DNA of 64,000 bases from ChocPot-Mid sp043804925 (GTDB taxonomy: Bacteria > Bacteroidota > Ignavibacteria > Kapaibacteriales > UBA2268), in assembly GCA_043804925.1 (NCBI GenBank), contig JAZDIP010000092.1, positions 1-64,000 on the forward strand, read 5' to 3'. A model generated the notes under the pieces. The model saw nothing but the letters and a program-made list of their open reading frames with translations. It was not told the DNA's origin and made no database searches. Shown one piece after another: positions 16,716-25,396 of this stretch. The position numbers and the translations under genes are program-made. How positions within the stretch are numbered: the first letter of the stretch is position 1; each line of letters opens with the position of its first letter.

Positions 16716-17915
16716 TCAAATCGAAAAAATTGCATTTATTCTAAAGAACAACATTTCCTGTGCCTCTTTTTCGTATTGTTTCTGTTCAAAATAATTAATA
16801 TCAGCTTGCAACTTTACTTTATTGTTAAATATAAATTTTGTAAATCCAAGACTATAATCGGTTCTGTTCCCGATTTTACTAATTAACTCATCATCAGGTT
16901 TAAGGTAGTTATATCTTAATCCTAAAGCCATATCATCACTTATCATGTATGAGACCTGTCCTCCGTATCCTTGTCCATTTAGGACATATCGCTCAGCACC
17001 AGTGGAGTTTGTTGTTATTGGGTCCTGAGCATTTCTGTAATAGTATTCCCCCATTGCCGCGAAACCTCGATACTTGAAAAGAAAATCAGCAAAATATTGC
17101 GTAATATCTTTTGACTGATACAAACTTTTACCTAAAATACCTCTTTCACGATGTGCTTTATCATCATAAAAAGCTGAAGCACCGATAAGAAGTTTAGGAG
17201 TTTTTTCCATTGATAAATCCATTTCATAAGTTTCACCTGCTTTTACGAAAAGTCCGAAGGGGTAAAATTCAATTCTTCCGCTATAAGCATAACCGCCATC
17301 GAGAATGGACTTTTGGTTTACACCTTCACCATGGGACCAAGCCAAGTTTTCCCTTACTGTGAAATCTCCGATACTCCATTGATTCAAAATTTGCAATCCT
17401 ACATCGCGATAAGTATTAAACTGGCTTTCTACGTAGGAACGCTCGAGGAAATTTAATCCGCCGAATGACATCAGACGCGAAAGACATCCGGGCAGTTTTG
17501 CCTGACCGATTCTAAGCTTTGTTTTATCAACAAATTCCCAGTCAAAATAGGCATCGTAAATTAAACTCGAGAATTCTCCTTCAGAACCTTTTGTGGCATT
17601 CATATCATTATTTGTTACACCCAACTGAAAAGCATAGGTTAGCTTTGGACTAAGTAAAAAGCCGTCAAATCTAAATCTCATTCTTCGTAACATTGAATTA
17701 GCAGTAATTTGTGTGCCTTGGCAATTGCAATTATTCAGTGAATCGTATATTTCAAATCTTGGTTGAAGAAGCAATCCGAATTTCATAGCAAAAGAGCTGT
17801 CATCAGCAATGATGTTGAGCCCTTTTGATAGATTTAAAGAGTTGTGGTCTTCTGCTTTTGAAAATGAGAATAATAAAAACAACAGACAGATTCCTATAAT
17901 AAATTTCTTATTCAT
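16716..17915 (-). CDS. Phosphate-selective-type (OprO/OprP) outer-membrane porin
   Basis: About 399 residues. The start at 17915 gives a clean signal peptide (MNKKFIIGICLLFLLFSFSKA) with AAGGAT upstream; an ATG 13 codons earlier is less likely. The mature part is rich in alternating hydrophobic/polar strands typical of a 16-strand beta-barrel. It has porin O/P family features: FGLLLQPRFEI at the start, RRMRFRFDGFLLSPKLTYAFQLGV, an LRIGQAKLPG segment followed by the FLERS...FNTYRDVGLQI block, and a terminal aromatic strand ending in FRINAIFSI. It would let small anions or other solutes cross the outer membrane. Specificity is not certain, and no pho gene is adjacent. Confidence 0.8.
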   Translation of the reverse strand: MNKKFIIGICLLFLLFSFSKAEDHNSLNLSKGLNIIADDSSFAMKFGLLLQPRFEIYDSLNNCNCQGTQITANSMLRRMRFRFDGFLLSPKLTYAFQLGVTNNDMNATKGSEGEFSSLIYDAYFDWEFVDKTKLRIGQAKLPGCLSRLMSFGGLNFLERSYVESQFNTYRDVGLQILNQWSIGDFTVRENLAWSHGEGVNQKSILDGGYAYSGRIEFYPFGLFVKAGETYEMDLSMEKTPKLLIGASAFYDDKAHRERGILGKSLYQSKDITQYFADFLFKYRGFAAMGEYYYRNAQDPITTNSTGAERYVLNGQGYGGQVSYMISDDMALGLRYNYLKPDDELISKIGNRTDYSLGFTKFIFNNKVKLQADINYFEQKQYEKEAQEMLFFRINAIFSI

Positions 17916-18111
17916 AAAACTATCCTTGAAATAGTAAATAGTTATTAAATTCATTTTAAAATTACGAGTTTATAATATCACAAAGTTAATTTTCAAGTGT
18001 TGTTATAAAGGAAAATGATTTTTTTGTATAATACATGTGTTTTGTTGAATTATTTTAAATTTTTAAATTCCGTAAAGATTTACTAATTACCTGACACAAA
18101 TAGCTATTTGA

Positions 18112-18128
18112 ATTGTATTAAATACAAT
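18112..18128. promoter_or_regulatory. 17-bp palindrome upstream of the DAHP synthase gene
   Basis: ATTGTATT-A-AATACAAT is a perfect inverted repeat 104 bases before the start at 18232. It is a candidate operator. The base composition makes chance symmetry possible. Confidence 0.35.
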
Positions 18129-18231
18129 AATTTATTAAATTTGAAGTTAATTTAAGAAATTTAAATGTTTTGGTTACAGATTAGTGATATATATTATGGT
18201 TTTTAAAAAAGGACTAAATTGAATTAATTTT

Positions 18232-19278
18232 ATGAAAATGCAAATAAAAGATATTAATAAACTAAAAAGACAGGTTGATTTTGTCGACAAAGATATTGTC
18301 GGACTTATTCATCAAAGAAAAGAACTGACAGATGCAATTTTAAATATTAAAAATGAGATTGGTATTGCTTACAGAGACAGAAACCGTGAAAAAGAAATTG
18401 TTAAGAAGTTGATTGATTTATATGGCTCACAAAATAAAAATCTTATAAAGAAAATTTATCATCTGATTTTTGACAATTCCTTAAAGAAACATTGTATTGA
18501 ATTCAATAAAAGAGAAATCAAAACAATTGATGACGCTTTTCGGCTCAGACCTATCATTATAGCAGGTCCATGTGCAGTTGAGTCGAAGGAACAAATTTTT
18601 AAAATCGCCAAGGAATTATCAGAGAAAGGAATTAAGTTTTTACGAGGAGGAGCATTCAAACCGCGAACATCCCCCGATACTTTTCAAGGTTTGGGAGATA
18701 TGGGAGTTGAGTATTTAAGTGAAGCTGCAAAAAAATACAATATGTTTATTGTTACAGAAGCCCTTGAATCGGGACAATTGATAAGACATTATGACAAAAT
18801 TGACATTGTCCAGGTGGGAAGCCGAAATATGGCGTCTTACGGATTTTTAAAAGAAGTCGGGAAGATAACATCCAAAGATAAAAAGCCCGTACTTTTGAAA
18901 AGAGGTTTCAATGCGACATTAAAGGAACTTCTTTTAGCGGCAAAATATATACAGGATGAAGGTAATCCAAATATTATTTTGTGCCTGAGAGGTATAAGGA
19001 CATTCGAACAGATTGACTCTAAAATGAGGTTTACTCCTGACCTGGCAAGCATTCTCGAATTAAAAGAAATGACCGGTTTACCTGTTATATTTGACCCTTC
19101 ACATTCAACCGGTAATTCACAGTTTGTCCAAAAAGTATCGGAAGCGGCATTGAATTTGGGTGCTGATGGTCTGTTAATCGAGACACATTATAATCCCGCT
19201 AAAGCAATGAGCGATGCTGAGCAGTGCATTTTACCAAAAGTTTTATTCGATATTTTAGATATTATTGAGAAAAATTGA
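18232..19278 (+). CDS. Bifunctional chorismate mutase / 3-deoxy-7-phosphoheptulonate synthase
   Basis: 348 residues. Residues 1-85 form an AroQ-type chorismate mutase helical domain (INKLKRQVDFVDKDIVGLIHQRKELTDAI). Residues 100-345 form a type I-beta DAHP synthase barrel with IIIAGPCAVES, GGAFKPRTSPDTFQGLG, VTEALESGQL, QVGSRNMASYGFL, LLKRGFNATLKELL and IFDPSHSTGN. The synthase joins phosphoenolpyruvate and erythrose 4-phosphate as the first shikimate step, and the fused mutase, using chorismate or prephenate, commonly acts as its feedback sensor. The order mutase-synthase resembles that of Bacillus AroA. It is the first gene of a same-strand run that also includes a chorismatase. Confidence 0.93.
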   Translation: MKMQIKDINKLKRQVDFVDKDIVGLIHQRKELTDAILNIKNEIGIAYRDRNREKEIVKKLIDLYGSQNKNLIKKIYHLIFDNSLKKHCIEFNKREIKTIDDAFRLRPIIIAGPCAVESKEQIFKIAKELSEKGIKFLRGGAFKPRTSPDTFQGLGDMGVEYLSEAAKKYNMFIVTEALESGQLIRHYDKIDIVQVGSRNMASYGFLKEVGKITSKDKKPVLLKRGFNATLKELLLAAKYIQDEGNPNIILCLRGIRTFEQIDSKMRFTPDLASILELKEMTGLPVIFDPSHSTGNSQFVQKVSEAALNLGADGLLIETHYNPAKAMSDAEQCILPKVLFDILDIIEKN

Positions 19279-19360
19279 AACTTTTTGTTGTTTTTGTGAC
19301 TTTACTCTATTAAGATTTGCAAATTTGAAAGTATTATTTGTTATAATGATAAGAAATTTT

Positions 19361-20794
19361 ATGAAAAGAATTTTACCGGTTTTTTTAGTATTAACTTTTA
19401 TTTTGTTAATATCCTGCAATAAAAACGAAAAAAATTATTTAAAGAATATTGAAATTCAAGGCAGTCAATTAGTACCTTCTTTTTCCAAAGAAATTTTAGA
19501 ATATTCCGTTACTTCATTGAATTCTTTGAAACCAATATCCATATCTGTTACTCCTGAAGATGATAATGCAAAAATCGAGTTTAATTATAAAATAATTGAT
19601 GATTCAAAAATTAAAATCGAGTCTCTTGACACTAATAAATTTATAGAAATAACCGTAACCGGCGGGAATAGTTATAAAAGAGTTTATAAAATCAGGACTT
19701 TGCCTAAAGGTTTTCCACCGATAACTATTAAAGAAAAAAGCACACCTGCTGATGGGTATATTTTTTTAACGAATTTTTCATTGAATCCGGCTTTCAGGAC
19801 TCCATTTGGCAGATATTCAATGATTGTTGACAATGACGGGAAACCTGTTTATTACAGGAAGGCAATTCTTGGTTCTGCTGATATGAAACAACATCCTAAT
19901 GGAACTTATTCTTTTTTCTCCGGTAAATATATTAAAATGCCTGAAATATTCGGTGATTTCACAACATTGGATGAGAATTTGAATGTATCATCTACCTTTA
20001 CTGTTGAACACGGTTACACTGATATGCATGATTTTCGGTTTATGAAGAATGGAAACATATTAATGTTTGGTGTCGAGATTGTCGAAAAAGACTTATCGGT
20101 AATCGGTGGACTGAAGAACGCAAAAATTTGGGATTATTTTATTGAAGAAACAGGTCCTACAGGTAAAGTTGTCAAGGACTGGCGGTCATTTGACCATTTC
20201 AAAGTAAGTGATATAATTGAAAATTACGATTTGAAAATACCATACATCGAACATGGAGCAAATTGTAACTCAATATGGATAGAAGAAGATGGTAATGTGC
20301 TGCTTAGCAGCCGTAAACTCGATGAAATTTCAAAAATTGATTGGAAAACAGGAAAATTTATTTGGCGGATGGGTGGTATAAAGTGTAAGAATAATCAATT
20401 TAAATTTGTTGATGACCCTTTGAACGGTTTTTCTCATCAACATTCCATTTCCAGAGTTACAAATGGGAATATTTTAATGATGGATAACGGGAACTATAAT
20501 TCTAAAAAAAGCGGCAAGGATAATATATTTTTCGTTCCGCAAACCAGAATTGTGGAATATCAGATTGATGAGCAAAATAAAACGGCAAAATTGGTCTGGG
20601 AATATAAAAAACCGGGAATTTTTGTTCCGATAATGGGTTCTGTTCAACGGCTTGACAATGGTAACACATTCATTTGCTGGAGTAAGGACAGTCCTTGTAT
20701 TACTGAAGTTGATGCTTCAGGCAAAACAGTATTGGAAATTGATTTGCCAACCGGATTCCAATGTTTTAGTGCATACAAATACAAAATCAAATAA
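19361..20794 (+). CDS. Arylsulfotransferase (ASST)-like lipoprotein
   Basis: 477 residues. A lipoprotein signal MKRILPVFLVLTFILLISC has its lipobox Cys at residue 19. A cadherin-like beta-sandwich segment follows (about 25-125, YLKNIEIQG...YSVTSL), then an arylsulfotransferase-type propeller with HDFRFMKNGNILMFG, EHGANCNSIWIEEDGNVLLSSR, IDWKTGKFIWRMGG and FSHQHSISRVTNGNILMMDNGN. ASST enzymes move sulfate from one phenolic sulfate to another without PAPS, through a transient sulfo-histidine; the conserved histidines of the HGAN and SHQHS segments are the candidates. An ATG at 19346 is an alternative start. It is nine bases upstream of a P-loop sulfotransferase, so the two are likely co-translated. 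Enzymatic activity is inferred from the family. Confidence 0.75.
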   Translation: MKRILPVFLVLTFILLISCNKNEKNYLKNIEIQGSQLVPSFSKEILEYSVTSLNSLKPISISVTPEDDNAKIEFNYKIIDDSKIKIESLDTNKFIEITVTGGNSYKRVYKIRTLPKGFPPITIKEKSTPADGYIFLTNFSLNPAFRTPFGRYSMIVDNDGKPVYYRKAILGSADMKQHPNGTYSFFSGKYIKMPEIFGDFTTLDENLNVSSTFTVEHGYTDMHDFRFMKNGNILMFGVEIVEKDLSVIGGLKNAKIWDYFIEETGPTGKVVKDWRSFDHFKVSDIIENYDLKIPYIEHGANCNSIWIEEDGNVLLSSRKLDEISKIDWKTGKFIWRMGGIKCKNNQFKFVDDPLNGFSHQHSISRVTNGNILMMDNGNYNSKKSGKDNIFFVPQTRIVEYQIDEQNKTAKLVWEYKKPGIFVPIMGSVQRLDNGNTFICWSKDSPCITEVDASGKTVLEIDLPTGFQCFSAYKYKIK

Positions 20795-20803
20795 GGATAG
20801 ACC

Positions 20804-21880
20804 ATGTTTAAAAGTATAATAATTCTCAAAATATTAATTTCGTCATTTGGATTTAAATTCAGGTTTGTTGCTGTTACTTTGTTTCAGTTGACTCTTGGGG
20901 CTTATGCCGGAGTTACAGGATTTATCGACCATATATTATTTCCAAAATACAAATTGAATAAACCTGCAAATCCTGTATTCCTTATGGGGCATCCTCGAAG
21001 CGGAACGACATTTCTTCACCGGTTTATTGTTAAGCATTGTGACGAGTTAAGAGGAATGTATCTTGTAGATATGATTTTTCCTTCGTTAATTGCCAGAAAA
21101 ATCATTAAACCTTTTCATGACAGACTTGCTAAAATATCATTAGATAAGATATGGAATCCTAAGATACATAAAGCCGGGCTTTTTGAAGCAGAAACTGAAG
21201 ATGTCGCTTTGTTCGTCAAATACGGAAGCGGGCTTTTGTCTTGGTATTATTTCCATTTGTGGGATAAATTTAAAACTCCTGAAGATTTTGATAAAAGAAT
21301 AATTAAAGTTTGTGGCAATGATAAATTCATAGATTATCTGACATCGGTTCATCAAAAAAATATTTATAACACAAACCGCAGAATGTTTTGCAAATCCTTT
21401 GCCCTGATTTATAATATTGATAAAATTCTGAAAGAATACTCAAATGCAAAGATTTTGTTTATGGTCAGGAATCCTAAAGAGACAATACCATCAACAATCT
21501 CATTAATGAGCGGAGCACAAAAGAAAATTAACGGATTGGACAAAGCTCCTGAGAGCAAGAGGCTAGAATTCTATGATAAGGTTTACAAAACATCGCTTGC
21601 TTATTATAAATACATGGATAAAATAATCAGCGAAAATCGTGAGAACATCATTGTTTATACTCAAAAACAATTGCTGACCGATTTCGAAATTGTTTTTAGG
21701 GGAATACTTGATTTTTATGGTGTGATTACAAACGAAAAAATTGAAGCTGCAATTACCGAACAGGTTGGTAAACAAAAAACATTTCATTCCGAACATAAGT
21801 ATTCTCTGGGCGAATATGGTATTTCAGAGGTACAGATTGAAGAAGATTTCAAATTTGTTTATGATAATTATCCGGTGTAA
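20804..21880 (+). CDS. P-loop (PAPS-type) sulfotransferase
   Basis: 358 residues. The 5'-phosphosulfate-binding loop NPVFLMGHPRSGTTFLHRF is near residue 60 and the 3'-phosphate motif ILFMVRNPKETIPSTISLMSG is near residue 218, together diagnostic of PAPS-dependent sulfotransferases. The N-terminus has a hydrophobic stretch (FVAVTLFQLTLGAYAGVTGF) that may anchor it in the membrane, as seen in Sulfotransfer_3-type proteins. It should transfer sulfate from PAPS to a hydroxyl or amine acceptor. It is nine bases after the ASST-like gene and 33 bases before the chorismatase. A short 7-bp array (21885-21912) occupies the junction to the latter. Confidence 0.85.
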   Translation: MFKSIIILKILISSFGFKFRFVAVTLFQLTLGAYAGVTGFIDHILFPKYKLNKPANPVFLMGHPRSGTTFLHRFIVKHCDELRGMYLVDMIFPSLIARKIIKPFHDRLAKISLDKIWNPKIHKAGLFEAETEDVALFVKYGSGLLSWYYFHLWDKFKTPEDFDKRIIKVCGNDKFIDYLTSVHQKNIYNTNRRMFCKSFALIYNIDKILKEYSNAKILFMVRNPKETIPSTISLMSGAQKKINGLDKAPESKRLEFYDKVYKTSLAYYKYMDKIISENRENIIVYTQKQLLTDFEIVFRGILDFYGVITNEKIEAAITEQVGKQKTFHSEHKYSLGEYGISEVQIEEDFKFVYDNYPV

Positions 21881-21884
21881 ATTT

Positions 21885-21912
21885 AATGAAAAACGAAAAG
21901 TGAAAAGTGAAT
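21885..21912. repeat. Heptamer array between sulfotransferase and chorismatase genes
   Basis: Units AATGAAA, AACGAAA, AGTGAAA, AGTGAAT run at a 7-base period immediately after the sulfotransferase stop codon and end at the chorismatase start (ATG at 21914). Confidence 0.6.
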
Positions 21913-21913
21913 A

Positions 21914-23050
21914 ATGGTAAAAAGATATATAGAATATGTATTTTGCAATGATGACGAAAAACCTCTACAGTCATGTATAGATAATCTTCTGTCATATTTT
22001 AGCACAAGAAATTTATCCCAAAATAATATATTATTTTTAACAGTATTTACCCATACCAACAAGGAAAACTTTTATAAAAAAAGAAGTGATATAAATCAGC
22101 TTTTCAATGACAATCAATTTTCAATTCCACATATAGAAATTGCACAATCCTGTTTTGTATCTGAAATCGCATTTGAAGTTCAATTTATCGAAGGTGATTT
22201 TGAAGTAATTGAAAGTAACCAAAAATTCAAGATTATCAAATCTGCTGACGCTATTGAATTATATGCTTCCGCTTTTTGTGAACATAACTATGATAATTTC
22301 CAGCAATCTACAGATAAGGTTTTTGAACAGGTGAATAAAATTCTCTCAAAATACAAATTTGAAATAAATACCATTGTTCGTCAATGGAATTACATTGAAG
22401 ATATATTAAAGATTTCCGAAACCGGTCAACACTACCAGATATTTAATGATGCAAGGAGCGTTTTTTATAACCTCGATAAATGGGAAGCCGGTTATCCTGC
22501 TGCTACAGGAATAGGGGTTAATGCCGGAGGAGTTTCGATAGTTTTCTATGCTTTTATACCAATATCCGACATTTTAATAATTCCTTTGAATAATCCATTA
22601 CAAAAGGATGCTCACAGATACTCGAAAGAGGTTCTTGTCGGTGATTCAATGGAAGCTAAAACTACTCCAAAATTTGAAAGAGGAAAGCTAATATTAAGAG
22701 ATGACGGTTTTGATATATTTGTATCGGGTACTGCGGCTATTATCGGTGAGGAAGCTAATGAGAAATCCGGTGCCGGACAGCAGACATTAACGACTATACA
22801 AAATATTGAAAAGTTGATTGAATTAGACAATGTTAAGAAAAACTTTCGGGGATTTCCAGAATTCAAGAAAGTTAATATTAGCAATATCCGTGTTTATATA
22901 AAAAACCAATCCGATTTTGAGAATGTTAAACAAATTTGTGAAGCCAATTATCCGAATATTCCTATCATTTACTTACAGGCAGATGTCTGCCGAGACGAAC
23001 TGCTTGTTGAAATCGAAGCAAATTGCTTTGGATTAAAATTACAAGAATGA
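21914..23050 (+). CDS. FkbO/Hyg5-family chorismatase
   Basis: 378 residues. The best match by motif is the chorismatase family, which hydrolyses the enolpyruvyl group of chorismate to give dihydroxy-cyclohexadiene carboxylate (FkbO), 3-hydroxybenzoate (Hyg5) or 4-hydroxybenzoate (XanB2-like). Visible motifs are RQWNYIEDI (156-164), FNDARSVFY (177-185), GYPAATGIGV (193-202), FVSGTAAIIGEEA (269-281), QQTLTTIQNIEKLI (289-302) and the RidA-like end QADVCRDELLVEIEA (355-369). There is no signal peptide. Which product is made cannot be told. The linkage with a DAHP synthase and two sulfotransferases suggests production of a hydroxybenzoate that may be sulfated. A terminator-like hairpin follows. 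Confidence 0.8.
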   Translation: MVKRYIEYVFCNDDEKPLQSCIDNLLSYFSTRNLSQNNILFLTVFTHTNKENFYKKRSDINQLFNDNQFSIPHIEIAQSCFVSEIAFEVQFIEGDFEVIESNQKFKIIKSADAIELYASAFCEHNYDNFQQSTDKVFEQVNKILSKYKFEINTIVRQWNYIEDILKISETGQHYQIFNDARSVFYNLDKWEAGYPAATGIGVNAGGVSIVFYAFIPISDILIIPLNNPLQKDAHRYSKEVLVGDSMEAKTTPKFERGKLILRDDGFDIFVSGTAAIIGEEANEKSGAGQQTLTTIQNIEKLIELDNVKKNFRGFPEFKKVNISNIRVYIKNQSDFENVKQICEANYPNIPIIYLQADVCRDELLVEIEANCFGLKLQE

Positions 23051-23054
23051 AAAT

Positions 23055-23079
23055 AAGGATATTCTTTGCTAATATCCTT
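23055..23079 (+). terminator. Hairpin after the chorismatase gene
   Basis: AAGGATATT / AATATCCTT is a perfect 9-bp stem with a 7-base loop, five bases after the stop codon. Only TTT follows, so termination may be weak. Confidence 0.6.
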
Positions 23080-23225
23080 TGAAAGTTCAGGAGGACATTA
23101 GCACAAACTAATATTTAAATATACCGATTTTTCTATGAAAATTATATTTATTATCATATTTTTGCACTTTAAATATTTCGATTTTGAAATTTATATATAT
23201 TGTTAATTAAAATAGGAGTTATATT

Positions 23226-24308
23226 ATGGCAAGAGCTCATAATTTTAGTGCCGGTCCTGCTATACTTCCAGTAGAAGTTTTGCAGGAGACAGCACAGGCA
23301 GTTTTGGATTATAATAACCTTGGTATGTCAATCATGGAAATGAGCCATCGTTCTAAAGAGTACGATGAAGTTTTTAAGGAAGCACAAGCAGATGCTCTCA
23401 AAATAATGAACTTATCTGCTGAAGAATATACGGTTTTATTCCTTGGTGGCGGAGCCAGTACTCAATTTATAATGGTACCGATGAACTTTTTGAAAAATCA
23501 GGCAGATTATGTCAATACAGGTGTTTGGGCGAAGAAATCAATAAAAGAAGCTCAATGGGTAGGTAAAACAAACGTCGTTGCATCATCGGAAGATAGAACA
23601 TATAATTACATTCCAAAGGATATCAAGTTTCACGCTGATGCTGACTATTTTCACATTACATCCAACAATACTATTTATGGTACACGATGGAACAAATTTC
23701 CTGAAATAGGAAATGTCCCTTTAGTTTGCGATATGTCATCGGATATATTCAGCCGACCGCTGGATTTTTCGAAATTTAGTTTAATTTATGCCGGTGCTCA
23801 AAAGAATATAGGTCCTGCAGGTGTTACACTTGTTGTTATAAAAAAATCATTCCTTGAAACAGCATCGGATAAATATCCGACAATGATGAAATACAAGACA
23901 CACGTTGAAGCAGAATCAATGTTCAACACTCCTCCATGCCTGCCTGTTTATACAGTCGGCAGAACTTTCAAATGGATTATGAAACAAGGCGGTTTGGAAG
24001 CAGTTGAGGGGATGAACAACAAAAAAGCTAACCTCCTTTATGATTTCATAGATGCAAATCTTGATTTCTACAAAGGTACAATCCCTGACAAAGCCGACCG
24101 CTCGATTATGAATGTTTGCTGGAATTTAAATACTCCCGAACTTGAAGCTAAATTCATTGCCGAAGCAAAGCAAAGATATAACATGACCAATCTTAAAGGG
24201 CACAGGAGTGTTGGCGGATGCCGTGCTTCTATCTATAACGCTTGTCCTTATGAATCGGTTCAGGCATTAGTTAAGTTCATGGAAGAGTTCATGAAAGAGA
24301 ACAAGTAA
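23226..24308 (+). CDS. serC: Phosphoserine aminotransferase
   Basis: 360 residues, the usual length. This PLP-dependent class V aminotransferase makes phosphoserine from 3-phosphohydroxypyruvate and glutamate (also used in pyridoxal phosphate synthesis in some bacteria). It shows NFSAGPAILP, EMSHRSKEY, FLGGGASTQF, the substrate-pocket TSNNTIYGT, CDMSSDIFSRP, and the PLP-lysine loop YAGAQKNIGPAG with Lys193. The end has GHRSVGGCRASIYNA. AGGAG precedes the ATG. The gene has its own 175-base upstream spacer with a hairpin, so it is probably not read only from the chorismatase operon. A strong terminator follows. Confidence 0.96.
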   Translation: MARAHNFSAGPAILPVEVLQETAQAVLDYNNLGMSIMEMSHRSKEYDEVFKEAQADALKIMNLSAEEYTVLFLGGGASTQFIMVPMNFLKNQADYVNTGVWAKKSIKEAQWVGKTNVVASSEDRTYNYIPKDIKFHADADYFHITSNNTIYGTRWNKFPEIGNVPLVCDMSSDIFSRPLDFSKFSLIYAGAQKNIGPAGVTLVVIKKSFLETASDKYPTMMKYKTHVEAESMFNTPPCLPVYTVGRTFKWIMKQGGLEAVEGMNNKKANLLYDFIDANLDFYKGTIPDKADRSIMNVCWNLNTPELEAKFIAEAKQRYNMTNLKGHRSVGGCRASIYNACPYESVQALVKFMEEFMKENK

Positions 24309-24331
24309 CCGGATTTACTAAATAATATTTT

Positions 24332-24358
24332 AAACCACATTCCATAAAGGTGTGGTTT
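24332..24358 (+). terminator. Intrinsic terminator after serC
   Basis: AAACCACA / TGTGGTTT is a perfect 8-bp stem with an 11-base loop followed by a T-run (24356-24362). Confidence 0.85.
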
Positions 24359-24488
24359 TTTTATTAATTTTGATAATTGGAGAATATTTAAAAAAAATTA
24401 TTTTTATATTACTGTTTCAGATTCAATGTCGTTCAAAAATATATTGAAAAAATCCGTCAGGAAAATAATTGGAAAGGATATTTTTATC

Positions 24489-24917
24489 ATGAAAAAAATA
24501 TTATACATAGACTTAGATGATGTCGTTGTTGATTATCAGTCGGGATACAGATTTACAAGGAACAAAAAATCAAAAGGATTTTTTGAAAATATGGGACCTG
24601 TCCCCGGAGCAATCAAATCCGTGAAGAAATTAAATAAATATTATAATATCTATTTTTTATCCACTGCTCCATGGGGTAATCCTCATTCATGGATGGAAAA
24701 AAGGTTATGGATTGAAAGGCATTTTCCATTGATTGGATATAAAAAGTTAATTCTTACTCATAACAAATCTTTGTTAATAGGTGATTATTTGCTCGACGAC
24801 AGGACGAAAAACGGTGCATCTGAGTTTAAAGGTGAGTTGATTTTGTTTGGCAGTGAAGCATATCCCGATTGGGATGTATGTATAGAATATTTGTTAAAAA
24901 ATGTAAATTATAAATAA
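24489..24917 (+). CDS. HAD-family 5'(3')-deoxyribonucleotidase-like phosphatase
   Basis: 142 residues from the ATG at 24489, which has AAAGGAT upstream and places the catalytic motif at the N-terminus as in the family; the frame is open 21 codons further up. Motif I ILYIDLDDVVVDY supplies the nucleophile Asp and general acid Asp, motif II is FLSTAP, and motif IV is LLIGDYLLDDRTKNG. This is the arrangement of the small NT5C-type nucleotidases that dephosphorylate deoxynucleoside monophosphates. SMWMEK-type cap residues are present as SWMEKRLW. The substrate is not certain. The next small gene starts three bases after the stop, so they are likely co-transcribed. Confidence 0.8.
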   Translation: MKKILYIDLDDVVVDYQSGYRFTRNKKSKGFFENMGPVPGAIKSVKKLNKYYNIYFLSTAPWGNPHSWMEKRLWIERHFPLIGYKKLILTHNKSLLIGDYLLDDRTKNGASEFKGELILFGSEAYPDWDVCIEYLLKNVNYK

Positions 24918-24920
24918 ATT

Positions 24921-25151
24921 ATGTCACGTTCACGAAGAAAAATCGCAATTGCAGGAGTAACTACTGCAGAATCAGACAAGAAATGCAAGGTTCAGGCGAA
25001 CAAAAAATTTCGCAGAAAAAACAAGGTTATTTTAGAGCAATTCCTTGATGAAAAAGAAATGAAATTGAAAAATGAAGTATCTTCAGTCTGGGATTTCACC
25101 AAAGACGGCAAGATTTTACATGAAGGCTATCCGGAAATATTGAGGAAGTGA
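24921..25151 (+). CDS. Small conserved basic protein of unknown function
   Basis: 76 residues, rich in Lys and Arg (MSRSRRKIAIAGVTTAESDKK, ANKKFRRKNKV), with a C-terminal SSVWDFTKDGKILHEGYPE. It resembles a widespread family of small uncharacterised bacterial proteins that begin MSRSRKK and end with a VW...KDGK motif. There is no signal peptide or membrane segment. The strong positive charge would suit nucleic acid binding, but that is only inference. It is three bases downstream of the nucleotidase-like gene. Confidence 0.7.
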   Translation: MSRSRRKIAIAGVTTAESDKKCKVQANKKFRRKNKVILEQFLDEKEMKLKNEVSSVWDFTKDGKILHEGYPEILRK

Positions 25152-25340
25152 GATTTTACTTATTTAATCTCAAAAAATTTAAAACCACATTAAGTTGACT
25201 CAATTATATAAAATTTTAATAACAACAGTGCCAAAAACTAACTCCATTCTTTTCCATTTCTACGACTTTAAAATTGTGACTAATGAGAAAAATTCGTTTC
25301 GCTGTTCTATAAAAAATAATTCGTAATTGGTAATTAAAAA

Positions 25341-25368
25341 GGGACTGTCTTACAATGAGAACAGCCCC
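25341..25368 (-). terminator. Intrinsic terminator after korAB
   Basis: On the minus strand GGGGCTGT pairs with ACAGTCCC (one G-U pair) around a 12-base loop and is followed by TTTTTAATT. It lies about 30 bases beyond the korB stop. Confidence 0.8.
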
Positions 25369-25396
25369 TATATAATTATAAAACTCGATTTCTCTT

